Source: LMUY01 sp964244585
Lineage (GTDB): Bacteria; Pseudomonadota; Alphaproteobacteria; Acetobacterales; Acetobacteraceae
NCBI GenBank assembly: GCA_964244585.1
Contig: CAXTJM010000001.1
Span: 496,001-560,000, forward strand
Direction: 5' to 3'
DNA: 64,000 nt
In this document: piece by piece, positions 32,343 through 40,917 of the stretch
Layout of the letters: each line of letters starts with the position of its first letter
How positions within the stretch are numbered: position 1 is the first letter of the stretch
The notes under the pieces: generated by a model
What the model was told of the DNA's origin: nothing
What the model saw: only the letters and a program-made list of their open reading frames with translations
The model's database searches: none
Translations under genes and position numbers: made by a program

Positions 32343-33743
32343 TCACCGGCCGGGCTGGCTGAGTTCGTAGTCGCCGGTGCCGAACAGCCGGTCATGCACG
32401 GCCTTGTAGTAGGCCGTGTCGTCATACAGCGGCACGTTCAGGTTCAGGTCCCGCGCGGTGAGGCGCCCCACCGCCGAGGCGACCGCGTAGGAGGATGTCA
32501 CCAGGTTTGCCAGGTTCTGGACGAGCGTCACGCGGGATTGCAGCAGCGCCTGCTCGGCGTTCAACACGTCCAGCGTGGTCCGGCTGCCGACGATCGCCTC
32601 GCGCTGGGTGCCTTCCAGCGCGATCTCGTTGGCGCGGATCGCGGCACGGGTGCTGTCGATGCTGAACCGGGAGGCAGCCAGCGTTTCCCAGGATTGCAAC
32701 GCCGCCTGGATCACCTGGCGTCGCGTGTCGTCGACGGTGCTGCGGGACTGCTGCTCCGTCTGCCGGGCCGCCCGGACGCCGGCGTACTCGGCGCCGCCCT
32801 GGTAGATCGGGATGCTCACGTTCAGCAGCGCCTGGACGCCCAGGTCGCGCGAGTTGTTGAACACTGAGTTGTCCTGGCGGAACGCGGAGGCCTGGACGTT
32901 CAGCGTGGGCATGATCGCGGAGAATGCGATGTCGACGGCGTCCTTCGACGCGGCGGCGTCGAACATGGTGTAGATGATCGTCGGGTTGTTGGCCGCGGCG
33001 AGGCGGGATGCATCCGCCGCGCTCTTGATCGGCAGGGCGAGCGGCTGCGGCACGGTGAGGTTGTTGGGGAGGAAGCCCACGTCGCGCTGATAGGCAGCCC
33101 TGGCATTCTGCACGGTGCCTTCCGCAGTCTGCCGGGTGGACCGGGCGCCGGCCAGCGCCGCCTCGGCCTGCGCCACGTCCGTGCGGGTGATCTCGCCCAC
33201 GCGGAATCGGTCGTTGGTCGCCTGCAACTGCCGGTTCAACACCTGCTCGTTGTTGATGTCGAGCTGGAGGAGCTGTTCCGACTGGATGACGTTGACGTAG
33301 TCGGTGGTGACGTTGGTGAAGACGAGCTGCTCGGTCGCGATCAGGCGGCCGCGCTGGCTCAGCACGCGGTTCTCCGCCTGGTGCGTCTGGGCTTCCGTCC
33401 GGCCGCCGGTGTAGATCGGCTGGGTGACGGTCGCGGTGCCGCTCAATGGCTGGCGGGACGTCTGAACCTTCGACGACGCCCCAGTCGATTGGTCCGTGCC
33501 GGCGGCGCCGCCATAGGAGCCGCTGACGATGATGGTCGGACGCCATCCGGCAAGCGCCTGCGGCACCGTCTCGTCCACGGCGCGCAAGGCCGCACGCGCC
33601 GCCAGCAGGGTGGGGTTGGAACTATAGGCGGCCGCAAACGCCTCCTGCAGGGTATGCGGCTGGGTTTGCGCCCCAGCTGCGGTGGCGAAGCACGCCAAGC
33701 CCAGTCCCAACACCGTCGCAAACCGCTTTTGCATTCGCAGCAT
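32343..33743 (-). CDS. tolC: TolC-family outer membrane efflux protein
   Basis: An outer-membrane channel protein of 466 residues with a signal peptide (QKRFATVLGLGLACFATAAGA) then TLQEAFAAAYSSNPTLLAAR. It shows two outer-membrane-efflux repeats of long helices and GWRPTIIVSGSYGG / IYQGGAEYAGVRAA segments typical of TolC/BepC type I secretion and drug-efflux exits. It starts at 33743 (MLRMQKRF) or at the ATG three codons later. It lies between the PIMT-like gene (103 bases upstream) and the PopZ-like gene; no inner-membrane pump gene is nearby. Confidence 0.92.
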   Translation of the reverse strand: MLRMQKRFATVLGLGLACFATAAGAQTQPHTLQEAFAAAYSSNPTLLAARAALRAVDETVPQALAGWRPTIIVSGSYGGAAGTDQSTGASSKVQTSRQPLSGTATVTQPIYTGGRTEAQTHQAENRVLSQRGRLIATEQLVFTNVTTDYVNVIQSEQLLQLDINNEQVLNRQLQATNDRFRVGEITRTDVAQAEAALAGARSTRQTAEGTVQNARAAYQRDVGFLPNNLTVPQPLALPIKSAADASRLAAANNPTIIYTMFDAAASKDAVDIAFSAIMPTLNVQASAFRQDNSVFNNSRDLGVQALLNVSIPIYQGGAEYAGVRAARQTEQQSRSTVDDTRRQVIQAALQSWETLAASRFSIDSTRAAIRANEIALEGTQREAIVGSRTTLDVLNAEQALLQSRVTLVQNLANLVTSSYAVASAVGRLTARDLNLNVPLYDDTAYYKAVHDRLFGTGDYELSQPGR

Positions 33744-33846
33744 CCCATGCCCGTCGTGGCAACCTGCCATAGCGCAGCGTGCCGCGCCAACACATCCCCC
33801 GCCTGCCTGCCGGAACAGCCCGCCTGTGTTGCCGGCCTGCCAACCG

Positions 33847-34521
33847 TCAGAAAACGAAGGCGGCGGCCGGGCGCAGGCTTGGCAGCAGGGGCGTCGAGCA
33901 GTCGAACATCTCACGCGAGCGCAGCCGCTGTCCCTCGCCGATGCGCTCGGCCAGGATAGCCCGGCCGCCCGACGCATCGGGGGCGGACAGCACGGTGACG
34001 AGGCGGCCGCCGATCGCCAGTTGCGCGGCGTACACGTCCGGAATCGCCGTCACGGCGCCCTCGATGACGATGGCGTCCCAGGGTCCGCCGCCAGGAAGGC
34101 CGGCCGACAGGCGCCCATCCACCAGCCGCACCGCCGGCGCCAGCCTCGGCAGCACGCGCAGGGCGATGGCCATGAGGCGGTCATCCTCCTCCAGCGCGGT
34201 CACGGCGCCGTCGCACGCGGCGAGGATGGCCGCGCCGTAGCCGGTTCCGGCGCCAGCCACCAGCACGCGGTCGCCTGCCCGCACCCGGGCCATCTGTGCC
34301 AGCCGCGCGATCACCAGCGGCTCCAGCATGACGCGGCCGTTGCCCAGCGGCTGGTCCTCATCGACATAGGCGTGCGCCGCGAGCCCGGGCGGGAGGAACT
34401 GCTCCCGCGGCAGGCTGCGCATGGCGTCGAGCACGCGGGGGTCCGTGACCCGGTTGGGCCGGATCTGGCAATCCACCATGTTGTTCCGAGCGGCCAGGTA
34501 GTCGGTCTGAAGCTGGTCCAT
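33847..34521 (-). CDS. Protein-L-isoaspartate O-methyltransferase-like protein
   Basis: A 224-residue AdoMet-dependent methyltransferase of the PCMT family. ARNNMVDCQIRPNRVTDPRV at the N-terminus, EQFLPPGLAAHAYVDEDQPL, and the AdoMet loop DRVLVAGAGTGYGAAILA mark the PIMT-like branch that in alphaproteobacteria sits beside tolC. This branch is distinct from the classical Pcm that accompanies surE, so repair of isoaspartate is plausible but unproven. The start MDQLQTDYLAARNN at 34521 matches the family; a further upstream start adds unconserved residues. Confidence 0.87.
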   Translation of the reverse strand: MDQLQTDYLAARNNMVDCQIRPNRVTDPRVLDAMRSLPREQFLPPGLAAHAYVDEDQPLGNGRVMLEPLVIARLAQMARVRAGDRVLVAGAGTGYGAAILAACDGAVTALEEDDRLMAIALRVLPRLAPAVRLVDGRLSAGLPGGGPWDAIVIEGAVTAIPDVYAAQLAIGGRLVTVLSAPDASGGRAILAERIGEGQRLRSREMFDCSTPLLPSLRPAAAFVF

Positions 34522-34637
34522 GCGTGGTCCGAAATACTGGTTCAGTGTATAGAGTGCAGCTCCCTGCCCCGGCAACCGGCATCGCGGACCCGGCTTGACC
34601 CGGCGGCGCCTGGCAGCCGATAAGCGGCGGCCTTCGA

Positions 34638-34711
34638 GGTCCGGTGGCAGAGTGGTGATGCAGCGGACTGCAAATCCGCGTATGCCGGTTCGATTCCGGC
34701 CCGGACCTCCA
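34638..34711 (+). tRNA. tRNA-Cys (anticodon GCA)
   Basis: GGTCCGG at 34638-34644 pairs with CCGGACC at 34701-34707. The anticodon stem-loop reads GCGGACTGCAAATCCGC, giving GCA. The T-arm is GCCGG-TTCGATT-CCGGC. Discriminator T is followed by an encoded CCA (34709-34711). It lies between the PIMT-like and FKBP genes, on the opposite strand to both. Confidence 0.96.
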
Positions 34712-34737
34712 GGCCAGGCTCCGGACGCGCCAGGGCC

Positions 34738-35175
34738 TCAGCGCACGCCGAGCAGTTCCACGTCGAAGATCAACGTCGCACCGGGCGGGATGACGCCGCC
34801 GGCGCCCCGGCTGCCATAGCCTTGCGCCGCGGGGATGATCAGCGTGCGTTTGCCGCCGACATGCATGGTCGCCACGCCCTGGTCCCACCCGGCGATGACC
34901 TGCCCGGCGCCGAGCGTGAACGAGAAGGGCTGGCCGCGGTCGCGGGAGCTGTCGAACTTACGGCCGGGCTTGCCGCCGTCATCCAACCATCCCGTGTAGT
35001 GTACGGAGACCGACTGGCCCGACTGCGGTTGCGGGCCGGTGCCGACGACCTCGTCGCGGTACTGCACGCCCGAAGGCAAGGTGACGAGGTCTGCGGCGGG
35101 GGCGGCATTGGTCATGGCTAACAACATGGCTCCGACAAGGGGCATGAACGCCCTGGACAGGATGGAACGGGGCAA
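34738..35175 (-). CDS. FKBP-type peptidyl-prolyl cis-trans isomerase, exported
   Basis: A 145-residue protein with a signal peptide (FMPLVGAMLLAMTNAAPA) followed by one FKBP domain. VSVHYTGWLDDGGKPGRKFD, PFSFTLGAGQVIAGWDQGV and GYGSRGAGGVIPPGATLIFD carry the usual active-site aromatic and aspartate residues. It speeds proline isomerisation during folding, here presumably in the periplasm. The start is a TTG at 35175 placed 7 bases after AAGGAG; the ATG further in (MPLVGAM) would remove the basic start of the signal peptide. Confidence 0.9.
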   Translation of the reverse strand: MPRSILSRAFMPLVGAMLLAMTNAAPAADLVTLPSGVQYRDEVVGTGPQPQSGQSVSVHYTGWLDDGGKPGRKFDSSRDRGQPFSFTLGAGQVIAGWDQGVATMHVGGKRTLIIPAAQGYGSRGAGGVIPPGATLIFDVELLGVR

Positions 35176-35297
35176 ACGTCGCTCCTTTGCAGAGGTGGCG
35201 CTACTGGCCGCGCGACACTGTCTTAGAGCGGTATCGCATCCGTGGGAACATGGCCCTTGAGCACACCCCTGCAACCAAGGCCTGGCGCCGCCGGCAC

Positions 35298-37622
35298 TCA
35301 GACCGCGCCCGGCACTGCCTCGGCATCGGCCTGGCGTTGGCACACCATGTGGATGCGCGACAGGAGCTCCCTGGCGCGAAAGGGCTTCCTGATGATCTGG
35401 TCGATCACCAGGCCGCCGCCGGGAAGGCCGGGATAGTCGACGTAGCCGGTGGCCAGCAGGACCGCCACGTCCGGTCGGCGTCGCCCGACCTCCTCCAGAA
35501 GCTCCCGGCCCGTCATGCCCGGCATCGCGTAATCGGCGATGACGAGTGCCACACGCCGGCCTTCGCGCTCCAACGCCGCCAGGCCGGCAGCCCCATCCAC
35601 CGCCGTCACGACGGTATAGCCGTTCTCCGCCAGCATGGTGGCGGTGACCTCCCGAACCTGGGCGTCGTCGTCGACCAGCAACACAAGCCGGTCCCGCGCC
35701 ATGGCCGGCCGTGCGAGCTCGGCCTGGCTACCTGTCGGGTCGGGGGCGGTCAGGCTCCGCGGCAGGAGCATCGTGACCGTGGTGCCGTCGCCCAGCCGGC
35801 TGTCGATCGTCACCGACCCGCCCGATTGGCGCACCATGCCGTGAACCTGGGACAGTCCAAGCCCGGCTCCGGCCCCCGCCTTGCTGGTGGTGAAGAACGG
35901 CTCGAAGGCACGGGACAAGGTTTCGGCCGACATCCCGCATCCCGAGTCGCTGACGGCGATGCGGACGTATTCGCCCGGCGGCACCTGCGGTGACGCAAGC
36001 GCCTGTGTGACAACCGCATTGGCCGCGACCACGCTCATGCGGCCGCCATTCGGCATCGCGGCCCGGGCATTGAGCGCGAGGTTGAGGATCGTTGCCTCGA
36101 ATTGGTTGGGATCCAGCATCGCCGGCCACAACCCAGCCTCCACCTTAAGGTGCAGGCGCACGGAGGGCCCGAGCGTGCTGGCCAGCAAATCACCCATGCC
36201 GCCGATCGCGTCCGACACGTCGATGCTGACGGCCAGTAGCGGCTGCTTGCGGGAAAACGCCAGCAATTGCGCGGTGAGCCTTGCGCCCCGCTCCACCGAA
36301 ATCATGGCATTGTCGATCAGCCGGGTCAGGCGGTCCTCCGCACCGGGAAGCCGCCTGCGCAGCAGTTCCAGGCTGCCGAGGATCACCGTCAGAAGATTGT
36401 TGAAGTCGTGCGCGACACCACCGGCCAACTGCCCGACGGCCTGCAGCTTCTGTGCCTGGCGCAGATCGGCCTCGCTCAGTTCACGCTCCGCGATTTCCAC
36501 CTGCAGCCGGTTGTTGCTCTGCAGCAAGGCACGGGTGCGCTCGGCGACGCGAAGCTCCAGCGCCTCGTTCAAGCCCTGCAGCTCCGAGCGCTGGCGCTGC
36601 AGCGTTCCGGCCATTTCGTTGAAGGCGTGGCCCAGCCCGACGAACTCGCTGGCGGCACCGGCCGGCATGGCTGCACGGGCCGACAGATCCCCGCCGCCGA
36701 GCCTGCGGGCCGCGCTCAGCAGAACCGTGGCCGGCACCCGCAGATAGCGGCTGCCGAACAGCATGGTGAGGATGAACGAGCAGGCCAGGCCCAACCCGAT
36801 CAGCACGTAGCCGCGCCGGGCAGCCTCGTTGATGTCGCTGCTGAGGTCTGCGACATCGAAGCCGGCGCTGACAAAGAGGCCGACGGGTTCGGTTGCGACC
36901 GGGACATAGCCAAGCACGCGCTGGCGTCCGTTCCCGTCCTGGAAAACCCGGGAGCCAGAGGTCGCCTGGCCCATCAGGGCGCGATCCGGACCGTCGGACC
37001 GTTGGCCGACCTGGCCCACCACGTCCGGCGCACGGGCGAGGACGGTCGCGTCGCGGTCCCGTATGATCATGGAGCCGCCCAGGCGTTGCGGCGTGCCGGC
37101 CAGCAGGGCATTCAACCGCCGCAGGTCCAGGCCGGCGACCAGGACACCACCCGCGCCGCCGTTGTCGAAGGGGATCGCGAAGGTCAGCATCGGCGGTCCG
37201 ATCGCTGGCACGCTCGCGTAGCGGCCGACCGTGAACCGGGTCATCCCGGCGAATGGTTGCATCAACGGGCGCAGCGTGGCTTCCTGCACGGGCGAGACGG
37301 CGCTGCTGCACACCAGGGTGCCGTCCACGTGCGTGACGGCCAGCATGACGTATTGCGGCAATTGCCGCCGGACCCGGTCCAGGTTGGTGTCGCAGGTCGG
37401 CTCGGAACGACGCACGGACCCAAGGCCGCTCAACGTCACCATCACCTCGCGCGTGGCATCCATCAGGTTCGCCATCGTCGCGTTGATCAGCTCGACTTGC
37501 TGGAACGCGATCGTGCGTGCTTGCCTGCCGCGTTCGATGCCAAGATCCCATTGGAAATTGATCAGTACCGCGAAGGCTGGCCCCGCGACCACCACGACCA
37601 GCAGAACGAGACCGACCAGCAA
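35298..37622 (-). CDS. Hybrid sensor histidine kinase with C-terminal receiver
   Basis: A 774-residue membrane sensor. Residues 2-20 form a first membrane helix (VGLVLLVVVVAGPAFAVL). About 30-265 is a periplasmic Cache-like sensor domain, and 270-292 a second helix (YVLIGLGLACSFILTMLFG). A HAMP and coiled-coil segment follow. The phospho-accepting histidine is in GGVAHDFNNLLTV near 405. The ATPase domain has ATILNLALNARAAM, DSGCGM and GAGLGLSQVHGM. A receiver with aspartate in ALVIADYAMPGMTG lies near 695. The only start in the open frame is TTG at 37622, directly at the first helix. The frame is open further up (SEPRTSKLRTSSGN) without an ATG, GTG or TTG, so the true start is uncertain. No partner regulator adjoins it. 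Confidence 0.9.
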   Translation of the reverse strand: MLVGLVLLVVVVAGPAFAVLINFQWDLGIERGRQARTIAFQQVELINATMANLMDATREVMVTLSGLGSVRRSEPTCDTNLDRVRRQLPQYVMLAVTHVDGTLVCSSAVSPVQEATLRPLMQPFAGMTRFTVGRYASVPAIGPPMLTFAIPFDNGGAGGVLVAGLDLRRLNALLAGTPQRLGGSMIIRDRDATVLARAPDVVGQVGQRSDGPDRALMGQATSGSRVFQDGNGRQRVLGYVPVATEPVGLFVSAGFDVADLSSDINEAARRGYVLIGLGLACSFILTMLFGSRYLRVPATVLLSAARRLGGGDLSARAAMPAGAASEFVGLGHAFNEMAGTLQRQRSELQGLNEALELRVAERTRALLQSNNRLQVEIAERELSEADLRQAQKLQAVGQLAGGVAHDFNNLLTVILGSLELLRRRLPGAEDRLTRLIDNAMISVERGARLTAQLLAFSRKQPLLAVSIDVSDAIGGMGDLLASTLGPSVRLHLKVEAGLWPAMLDPNQFEATILNLALNARAAMPNGGRMSVVAANAVVTQALASPQVPPGEYVRIAVSDSGCGMSAETLSRAFEPFFTTSKAGAGAGLGLSQVHGMVRQSGGSVTIDSRLGDGTTVTMLLPRSLTAPDPTGSQAELARPAMARDRLVLLVDDDAQVREVTATMLAENGYTVVTAVDGAAGLAALEREGRRVALVIADYAMPGMTGRELLEEVGRRRPDVAVLLATGYVDYPGLPGGGLVIDQIIRKPFRARELLSRIHMVCQRQADAEAVPGAV

Positions 37623-37829
37623 ATTGCCGCTGCTGGTGCGCAGCTTGGATGTCCGAGGCTCAGAGATGGCACGATCCAGACGACACGACCGGTTGGATAC
37701 CGGTGGAGGAGGAAGTCCCCTCTACAGGTATGTTCATATTTGATGCAATGACGCAATGAACTTCACTGCGATCGGGACGTCTCCCGGCCATCGCGGCCGG
37801 TGCGTGCGGACCGCGCAAGGCTGCCGGGA
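37623..37829. other. Non-coding spacer upstream of the histidine kinase
   Basis: About 200 bases without a convincing gene. It contains an imperfect tandem repeat GCAATGAC-GCAATGAA at 37744-37759 (on the kinase strand TTCATTGC-GTCATTGC), roughly 120 bases upstream of the kinase, in an unusually AT-rich patch. This is the best place for the kinase promoter, but I cannot assign -35/-10 boxes with confidence. Confidence 0.35.
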
Positions 37830-37914
37830 TGGTGCGGGTGGTCGGAATCGAACCGACACTCCTTGCGGAACCGGATTTTGAGTCCGGCGCGTCTACCAGT
37901 TCCACCACACCCGC
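37830..37914 (-). tRNA. tRNA-Leu (anticodon CAA)
   Basis: On the minus strand the acceptor arm GCGGGTG pairs with CACCCGC. The D-arm is GGAACTGGTAGACGCG, the anticodon stem-loop CCGGA-CTCAAAA-TCCGG gives CAA, and a long variable arm (GTTCCGCAAGGAGT) marks a class II tRNA. The T-arm is GTCGGTTCGATTCCGAC, and an encoded CCA ends it at 37830-37832. Confidence 0.96.
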
Positions 37915-38109
37915 ACGACGTCGACTGCCGTTCGAACACTGCTGTCATCGCGGCCGCCCGGCATGACCGGGTGATGCCACAGACGCGGCCTCACCGTCCA
38001 GGGCCTCTTCATGGCGCTGCGCAGGTTCGCAGCCACGGGCCGGGCTGCCATGCCTTGACGCGATACGGTCCGCCCGCGAGGGTCGGCAAAACGGAAACGG
38101 AAAACAGTC
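37915..38109. other. Spacer between tRNA-Leu and mmsB
   Basis: No gene is seen in these 195 bases. A TTGACG hexamer at 38055-38060 could be a -35 box for mmsB, but no good -10 follows at 16-18 bases. A short 5-base GGCAT/ATGCC inverted repeat at 37960-37978 is weak. Confidence 0.3.
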
Positions 38110-38994
38110 ATGGCCGGCATCGGGTTCATTGGGCTGGGCAATATGGGCGCGCCCATGGCCGCAAACCTGTTGCGGGCCGGCCACACCGTGCGAGGCTACG
38201 ACCTTTCGCCCACCGCCGCGGCGAGTGCGACCGATCTGGGGCTGGATCTGGCGGCATCGGCCCGGGAGGCAGTGGCTGGCGCCGACATCGTCGTCACCAT
38301 GCTGCCGGCCGGCAAGCACGTGGCGGCCTGCTACGCCGACATCCTGCCGGCCGCGACGCGGGGCACGTTGTTCATCGACTGCTCGACGATCGACGTGACG
38401 GCCGCGCAGGCGGCCCATGCCGCCGCCGCCGCCGCGGGGATGGGGAGCGTGGATGCCCCGGTGTCCGGCGGTGTCGGGGGGGCGCAGGCCGGTACGCTGA
38501 CCTTCATGGCCGGAGCGACAGAAGCGGCGTTCGCACAGGCGGAGCCGATCCTGGCGGCGATGGGCAAGCGGATCGTGCGATGCGGTGAGGCGGGCGCCGG
38601 CCAGGCCGCCAAGGTCTGCAACAACATGATCCTCGGCATCTCCATGATCGCCGTGTCGGAGGCGTTCATCCTGGCGGAGAAGCTCGGCCTGTCGCACCAG
38701 GCGCTGTTCGACGTCGCCAGCACGGCGTCCGGCCAATGCTGGGCCTTGACGAGCTATTGCCCGGTGCCGGGGCCGGTCCCCGCCTCGCCGGCCAACCGGG
38801 ACTATGCGCCGGGCTTTGCGGCCGGGCTGATGCTGAAGGACCTCGGCCTCGCGCAGGAGGCGGCGCAGGCAGCTGGCGCACAGACGCCGCTGGGCGCGCA
38901 TGCCGCCTCCATCTACCGCGATTTCGCCGAACACCATGCCGGGCAGGATTTCTCCGCCATCATCCACGCGCTACGGGCTGGCGAGGCGGTCTAG
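38110..38994 (+). CDS. mmsB: 3-Hydroxyisobutyrate dehydrogenase-family protein
   Basis: A 294-residue beta-hydroxyacid dehydrogenase. The NAD-binding motif is GFIGLGNMGAPMAANL at the N-terminus. DAPVSGGVGGAQAGTLTFM is the substrate-binding signature, and the catalytic lysine is in GQAAKVCNNMILGI near residue 171. Valine-degrading 3-hydroxyisobutyrate dehydrogenase is the best-matching member, though related 2-hydroxy-3-oxopropionate reductases share these motifs. The GST gene follows after 19 bases, so the two are likely co-transcribed. Confidence 0.87.
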   Translation: MAGIGFIGLGNMGAPMAANLLRAGHTVRGYDLSPTAAASATDLGLDLAASAREAVAGADIVVTMLPAGKHVAACYADILPAATRGTLFIDCSTIDVTAAQAAHAAAAAAGMGSVDAPVSGGVGGAQAGTLTFMAGATEAAFAQAEPILAAMGKRIVRCGEAGAGQAAKVCNNMILGISMIAVSEAFILAEKLGLSHQALFDVASTASGQCWALTSYCPVPGPVPASPANRDYAPGFAAGLMLKDLGLAQEAAQAAGAQTPLGAHAASIYRDFAEHHAGQDFSAIIHALRAGEAV

Positions 38995-39013
38995 GCACAC
39001 CAGGGGAAACAAC

Positions 39014-39625
39014 ATGAAGCTGTATGACTCGGTTGGCCCGAATCCGCAGATCGTCCGCATCGTGCTGGCGGAGAAGGGCGTGGAGGTCGCGAAGCAGCGC
39101 ATCAACCTGCGCGACGGGGAGAACCGCAAGGAGCCGTTCCTGTCCTTGAACCCGATGGGGCAGTTGCCGGCGTTGCAGTTGGACGACGGCACCGTCCTGA
39201 CCGAGATCACGGCGATCGCGGAATACATCGACGAACTGCATCCGAACCCACCCTTGCTCGGCACGAACGCGGTGGAGCGTGCCCAGACCCGGATGTGGAT
39301 GCGCCGGATCGACCTCAACATCGTGGAGCCGATGCTGCATGGCTTCCAGTATGGCGAGGGACTGAAGATGTTCGAAAGCCGGGTCCCGTGTATCCCGGAA
39401 GCCTCCGCCGGGCTGAAGGCGCTGGCGCGGCATTGGATGGGATGGTTGGACCGGCAGATGGCGGGCCGCGCCTATGTCGTAGGCGACCGGTTCACCCTGG
39501 CCGACATCATGCTATACTGTTTTGCGGATTTCGGCGGCAAGGTGGGGCAGCCGCTCGACCCCGACTGGGTTTCGATCGCCGCCTGGCGCGCCCGGATCGC
39601 CGAGCGGCCAAGCATGAAGGCCTGA
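39014..39625 (+). CDS. Glutathione S-transferase family protein
   Basis: A 203-residue GST. The thioredoxin-like N-terminal domain starts MKLYDSVGPNPQIVRIVLAE and contains NPMGQLPALQLDDG with the cis-proline and LTEITAIAEYI with the glutathione-gamma-glutamyl-binding segment. The C-terminal helical domain has DRFTLADIMLYCF. The start at 39014 follows AGGGGA. It is paired with mmsB upstream. The substrate is unknown. Confidence 0.88.
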   Translation: MKLYDSVGPNPQIVRIVLAEKGVEVAKQRINLRDGENRKEPFLSLNPMGQLPALQLDDGTVLTEITAIAEYIDELHPNPPLLGTNAVERAQTRMWMRRIDLNIVEPMLHGFQYGEGLKMFESRVPCIPEASAGLKALARHWMGWLDRQMAGRAYVVGDRFTLADIMLYCFADFGGKVGQPLDPDWVSIAAWRARIAERPSMKA

Positions 39626-39659
39626 GCCGAGGCCGGCCGCGGTTCGACGGCCGGGGCGG

Positions 39660-39890
39660 TCAGCGATACAGGCCGGGAACGAGCTCCCAGACCGGACGTT
39701 CGGCGACGAACTGCGCCTGAGCGCGCGACACACCGATATCGCCCAGCGCCCGGTCGTCCAATACGGCAAGCTCGCGCTGCGTCACGGCATCCCACCAGGC
39801 GGTGCGGATGCGACGCCGAAGCTGGGCGAGGCGATCCTGCCAGGATGCTTGAGCCGGGGTGAGATGAAGCTTGACGACGGTCTGCGACAT
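39660..39890 (-). CDS. DUF1127 small protein
   Basis: A 76-residue protein. Its C-terminal half holds the DUF1127 signature RELAVLDDRALGDIGVSRAQ, preceded by a basic helix LAQLRRRIRTAWWDAV. Small DUF1127 proteins in other alphaproteobacteria bind RNA and affect stress and phosphate responses; the role here is unknown. An AGGAGGT ribosome-binding site lies just before the start at 39890. It faces a LysR gene across about 95 bases holding two inverted repeats, an arrangement that suggests regulation by that LysR protein. Confidence 0.85.
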   Translation of the reverse strand: MSQTVVKLHLTPAQASWQDRLAQLRRRIRTAWWDAVTQRELAVLDDRALGDIGVSRAQAQFVAERPVWELVPGLYR

Positions 39891-39910
39891 GATGACCTCC
39901 TATGATCACC

Positions 39911-39937
39911 ATCCAACCCTGAGCCGGAATGTTGGAT
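39911..39937. promoter_or_regulatory. Candidate LysR operator (inverted repeat)
   Basis: ATCCAAC (39911-39917) and GTTGGAT (39931-39937) are perfect 7-base arms 13 bases apart, in the spacer between the divergent DUF1127 and LysR genes. Interrupted dyads of this size are typical LysR recognition sites. No binding data can be inferred. Confidence 0.45.
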
Positions 39938-39955
39938 CAGGAAAACGAATTGTCA

Positions 39956-39970
39956 TGATGAATGTCATCA
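39956..39970. promoter_or_regulatory. Second candidate dyad near the LysR start
   Basis: TGATGA-ATG-TCATCA has perfect 6-base arms around a 3-base centre. It overlaps the earliest possible lysR start (39962) and is therefore one reason to prefer the start at 39986. It could be the second (activation) half of a LysR binding region. Confidence 0.35.
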
Positions 39971-39985
39971 GCAATACTGATGCCC

Positions 39986-40885
39986 ATGAACACGGCCCCG
40001 ACCATCGACCCTGCCCTGTTGCGGGCCTTCGCCTTCATCGCGGAAGAAGGCAGCTTCACTAGGGCGGCCGAGCGGGTCGGACGCACGCAATCCGCCGTAT
40101 CGATGCAGGTGCAACGGCTGGAGGCGCTGCTCGGCGAAAGCCTGCTGCTGCGGGGCAAGGGTGGCCAGGTTCACTTGACCAGCCATGGCCGATACCTGCT
40201 GGAACGCTCGCGCGACCTGCTGGCGCTCAACGACGAGATCTGGGGCGCCTTCCACAGCCCCGCCGTCCGCGGCACGGTGCGGCTCGGCACGCCGGACGAT
40301 TATGCGTTGCGCTACCTGCCCGCGGTGCTGCGACGCTTCGCCCTGTCGCACCCGGCGGTCGATGTGGAGGTGCTGTGCGCGCCGTCCCACCAGGTCGTGC
40401 AGCATCTGAAGGACGGTGAGCTGGATCTGGCGCTCTGTTCGGACGGCCACGCGCCGAAAGGCTGGGAGTCGGTGCAGCTTTGGCAGGGGCCGCTGCGATG
40501 GATCACCTCCGCGCGGCAGGCCCCGCACCGGATGGACCCGCTGCCGCTCGCCCTGGCGATGGAGAGCCATGGCTGCACCTGGCGACGGTCGGTGCTGGGC
40601 GCGTTGGAGCAGGCCGGGCGGCGGTATCGCGTCGCCTACATCTCGGCCTCGTTGACCGGAACGCATGCGCCGGTCATGGCGGGGTTGGCAGTCACGGTGT
40701 CCAACGTGACCTGGGTCCCCGACGGCCTACGCCTGCTCCCGGTCGGCGAACTGCCCGTGCTGCCGAACTCGGCCATCCACCTGCTGAAGGGCCGTGCCCC
40801 GACGCAGCCCGTCACCGACGTGCTGGCCACCCATATCGCCGCAACCTTCGACGACGAGATGCGGCGGCCGTCCGAGGCGGCCTAA
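39986..40885 (+). CDS. LysR-family transcriptional regulator
   Basis: A 299-residue LysR protein. The winged helix-turn-helix is IDPALLRAFAFIAEEGSFTR then AAERVGRTQSAVSMQVQRLE. The effector-binding domain begins at RGTVRLGTPDDYALRYLP. In-frame ATGs at 39962, 39980 and 39986 are all possible. I use the last (MNTAPTIDPALL), because the earlier ones run through a perfect dyad and none has a clear ribosome-binding site. The gene is divergent from DUF1127 and convergent with the ABC permease at 40916. Confidence 0.88.
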   Translation: MNTAPTIDPALLRAFAFIAEEGSFTRAAERVGRTQSAVSMQVQRLEALLGESLLLRGKGGQVHLTSHGRYLLERSRDLLALNDEIWGAFHSPAVRGTVRLGTPDDYALRYLPAVLRRFALSHPAVDVEVLCAPSHQVVQHLKDGELDLALCSDGHAPKGWESVQLWQGPLRWITSARQAPHRMDPLPLALAMESHGCTWRRSVLGALEQAGRRYRVAYISASLTGTHAPVMAGLAVTVSNVTWVPDGLRLLPVGELPVLPNSAIHLLKGRAPTQPVTDVLATHIAATFDDEMRRPSEAA

Positions 40886-40898
40886 GGCCGTTCATCGA

Positions 40899-40917
40899 GA
40901 CGGGATTGCTCCCCGTC
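40899..40917. terminator. Short hairpin between convergent lysR and permease genes
   Basis: GACGGG / CCCGTC arms of six G-C-rich pairs enclose a 7-base loop in the 30-base gap. It could act as a terminator for both strands, but no T-run follows on either side. Confidence 0.35.

Noticed and set aside
37660..37908. Minus-strand frame beginning MVELVDAPDSKSG
   Set aside because: The well-known false protein produced by translating a tRNA-Leu gene; the tRNA explains the sequence.
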